Positions 32,502-32,693 of a stretch of 32,693 bases of DNA are shown here, in pieces. A program made the translations under genes and the position numbers. A model generated the notes under the pieces. That model saw only the letters and a list, made by a program, of their open reading frames with translations, made no database searches and had not been told where the DNA came from. Origin of the DNA: CAYTOF01 sp964439435 (GTDB lineage: Bacteria; Bacillota; Clostridia; Oscillospirales; QAMX01); the NCBI GenBank assembly GCA_964439435.1, contig CAYTOF010000019.1, positions 1 through 32,693 of the forward strand, read 5' to 3'. Numbering within the stretch: the first letter of the stretch is position 1; the number at the start of each line of letters is the position of its first letter.

Positions 32502-32551
32502 GAAAAAGACTGATAATATCACCCATTGTGCATGTTATTATCGTCTTTTTC
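32502..32551 (+). terminator. Terminator of the five-gene cassette
   Basis: GAAAAAGAC (32502-32510) pairs with GTCTTTTTC (32543-32551), extended by GATAATA/TATTATC after a bulged T, giving a 16-bp stem with a T run in its 3' arm. It lies about 100 bases after the last cassette gene. Confidence 0.85.
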
Positions 32552-32637
32552 TCTTATTCATATATCAAATCTTCTTTATTGTTTAATTCACAACGTTATA
32601 TAAAAATGAGGCATTGACGTGGTGGGTATTTTGATTT

Positions 32638-32693
32638 ATGGTGGGCGGTCAAAGTAAAAGCAAGGTTAGACAGAGTAAAAGTAAAGTGATAGA
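32638..32693 (+). CDS. Possible 5' fragment of a gene running off the window
   Basis: An ATG at 32638 opens a frame that stays open to the window end (18 codons). The predicted start contains the near-repeat QSKSKVRQSKSKV. GGTGGG lies 13-18 bases upstream and a TTGACG -35-like box lies at 32614. The G+T-rich composition resembles positions 1-600. Too little is present for identification. Confidence 0.2.
   Translation, partial: MVGGQSKSKVRQSKSKVI

Noticed and set aside
1..32693. CRISPR array, insertion sequence or phage genes
   Set aside because: No regularly spaced repeats, transposase, integrase or phage structural genes were seen on either strand.

Overview
The window looks like a low-GC Gram-positive (Bacillota, class Clostridia) chromosome fragment, most likely assembled from a metagenome because a run of ten N interrupts lon. 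The evidence is the gene order rplS-lepB-rbgA-rnhB-yraN and tig-clpP-clpX-lon-engB (both typical of Firmicutes), GGAGG-type ribosome binding sites, consensus sigma-A promoters and a low overall GC content. I cannot name a genus.

Layout. (1) Positions 1-600 are unlike the rest: a G+T-rich top strand with a GC-richer island, holding an interrupted small ORF and a 39-residue single-pass membrane peptide. They look like part of a mobile element. (2) 606-6769, plus strand: a DUF2344 tRNA/rRNA-associated protein, then ribosomal protein L19 with a promoter and structured leader, signal peptidase I, the GTPase RbgA, RNase HII, YraN, threonine synthase and a metallophosphoesterase. (3) 6877-13626, plus strand: the protein quality-control run trigger factor, ClpP, ClpX and Lon, then the ribosome-assembly GTPase EngB. 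The N-run in lon seems to hide no bases, because deleting it restores a clean 813-residue Lon. (4) 13690-19400: an FAH-family enzyme; on the minus strand a beta-propeller protein and a two-gene unit of cupin-type XRE regulator and medium-chain acyl-CoA synthetase; then a divergent TIM-barrel protein of unknown function. (5) 19537-21521, minus strand: pgk-tpiA. (6) 21776-25778, plus strand: TrmL, an orphan uroporphyrinogen-decarboxylase-like protein, an RlmL-type rRNA methyltransferase, uridine phosphorylase and an FmdB-type zinc ribbon, followed by tRNA-Leu(GAG) with a perfect promoter and a strong terminator. (7) 26242-27239: a decayed C-terminal piece of a YugP-type zinc metallopeptidase and a minus-strand MgtC-family membrane protein.

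(8) The most novel part is 27447-32551: a self-contained five-gene unit with its own promoter and terminator. It encodes an amidohydrolase-fold protein that seems to have lost its metal ligands, a canonical metal-dependent amidohydrolase overlapping it, a DegT/StrS-type PLP aminotransferase, an NAD-type epimerase whose only plausible start codon is AUA, and a cysteine-rich protein built of two tandem DUF1284-like units. I infer a small dedicated pathway on an amino-sugar or cyclitol-like substrate. The substrate cannot be read from the sequence.
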